A DNA stretch of 64,000 nt from Roseofilum reptotaenium CS-1145 (lineage in GTDB: Bacteria > Cyanobacteriota > Cyanobacteriia > Cyanobacteriales > Desertifilaceae), in the NCBI RefSeq assembly GCF_028330985.1, contig NZ_JAQMUE010000021.1:36185-100184 (forward strand). The letters run 5' to 3'. Of this stretch, positions 63,876-64,000 are shown in pieces. The position numbers were made by a program, and so were the translations under genes. Positions within the stretch are counted from its first letter, which is position 1; the number at the start of each line of letters is the position of its first letter. Below the pieces are notes generated by a model. It was not told where the DNA came from and ran no database searches. It was given only the letters and a program-made list of their open reading frames with translations.

Positions 63876-64000
63876 TGAATAAGTTACGATATAAATGAAG
63901 AGTGTCCAAGCAAAGCAATGCCCCGACTCCTTAAGATAGTCCCCCACCAGAGTAGAGAGTCCCTGGGCGTAGCCTACCATCAAGCAAAAGAGGGCCCAGA

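Larger units (their letters stand above)
63356..64000. other. 645-base repeat-rich non-coding end of window
   Basis: No gene recognised. It holds heptad-like AAGGCAATAGGCAACAGG (63500), module B (63591-63609), a degenerate start of dispersed repeat A (63623-63658) and four copies of a TCAAGTCCG core (63666-63875). An open frame at 63694-63882 spans those repeats and is not considered a gene. Confidence 0.6.

Noticed and set aside
63694..63882. Open frame at the right end
   Set aside because: It spans the TCAAGTCCG repeats and has no protein-like features.

Overview
The window comes from a cyanobacterium. It carries psaC (photosystem I subunit VII), cyanobacterial-style glgC, DUF1995 and thylakoid-lumen-type proteins, and XisH/XisI. 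It also has very many HIP1 octamers (GCGATCGC) and runs of the heptad repeats (TTGCCTA/TAGGGAA type) typical of filamentous cyanobacteria. The mosaic of large sensor proteins, Uma2, toxin-antitoxin remnants and dispersed repeats fits an Oscillatoriales-like filamentous genome. Genus is not assignable from sequence reading alone. No tRNA, rRNA, CRISPR array or prophage was seen.

Layout. 1-12.7 kb is mostly core: comEC (running off the left edge), the xisH-xisI pair, mrdA (PBP2), then ffh-rpsP-khpA-phoH (protein targeting, ribosome and RNA genes), a lumenal protein, a PIN-TRAM membrane protein, hemW and glmU. At 13-17 kb psaC and glmS flank about 1.6 kb of debris: Uma2, a nucleotidyltransferase stub, a broken vapBC and an IS right end fused to the 3' part of a membrane-protein gene. 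At 17.8-30.6 kb is a signalling block: an operon of a PP2C phosphatase and an FHA/Ser-Thr kinase, a DMT transporter, an OmpR-type regulator, a 1748-residue kinase-ATPase-GAF-SpoIIE phosphatase protein, and a large FAD oxidoreductase. At 30.7-33.6 kb a metallophosphoesterase is followed by three damaged genes (a GST cut by TAG, a frameshifted gene, a pentapeptide stub). At 34-43 kb lie aroA, a five-PAS/GAF histidine kinase, a TrpXY-like ABC importer lacking its ATPase, glgC and a small P-loop kinase.

43.3-52.4 kb looks accessory. It holds a Rieske oxygenase, a truncated lipoprotein, a multiply frameshifted gene, an IS left end, an FAD monooxygenase divergent from a TetR regulator, a DJ-1/PfpI enzyme, a second paralogous TetR, and an AraC-azlC-azlD operon. 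A TTTAGTTAA motif is shared by the Rieske and monooxygenase/TetR promoters and suggests one regulon. From 52.5 kb come a HEAT-repeat protein, mazEF, a surface-glycan group (GT4, a sulfotransferase-methyltransferase fusion, GT2), DUF1995, a PPP phosphatase, frmA and dacB. The last 640 bases are non-coding and repeat-rich.

The most unusual items are the kinase+phosphatase single polypeptide with a compositional break, the sulfotransferase-methyltransferase fusion between two glycosyltransferases, two complementary IS remnants sharing one 18-bp terminus, and a 58-bp dispersed repeat that supplies the stop codon of a truncated lipoprotein gene. All identifications come from reading motifs; no database search was run.
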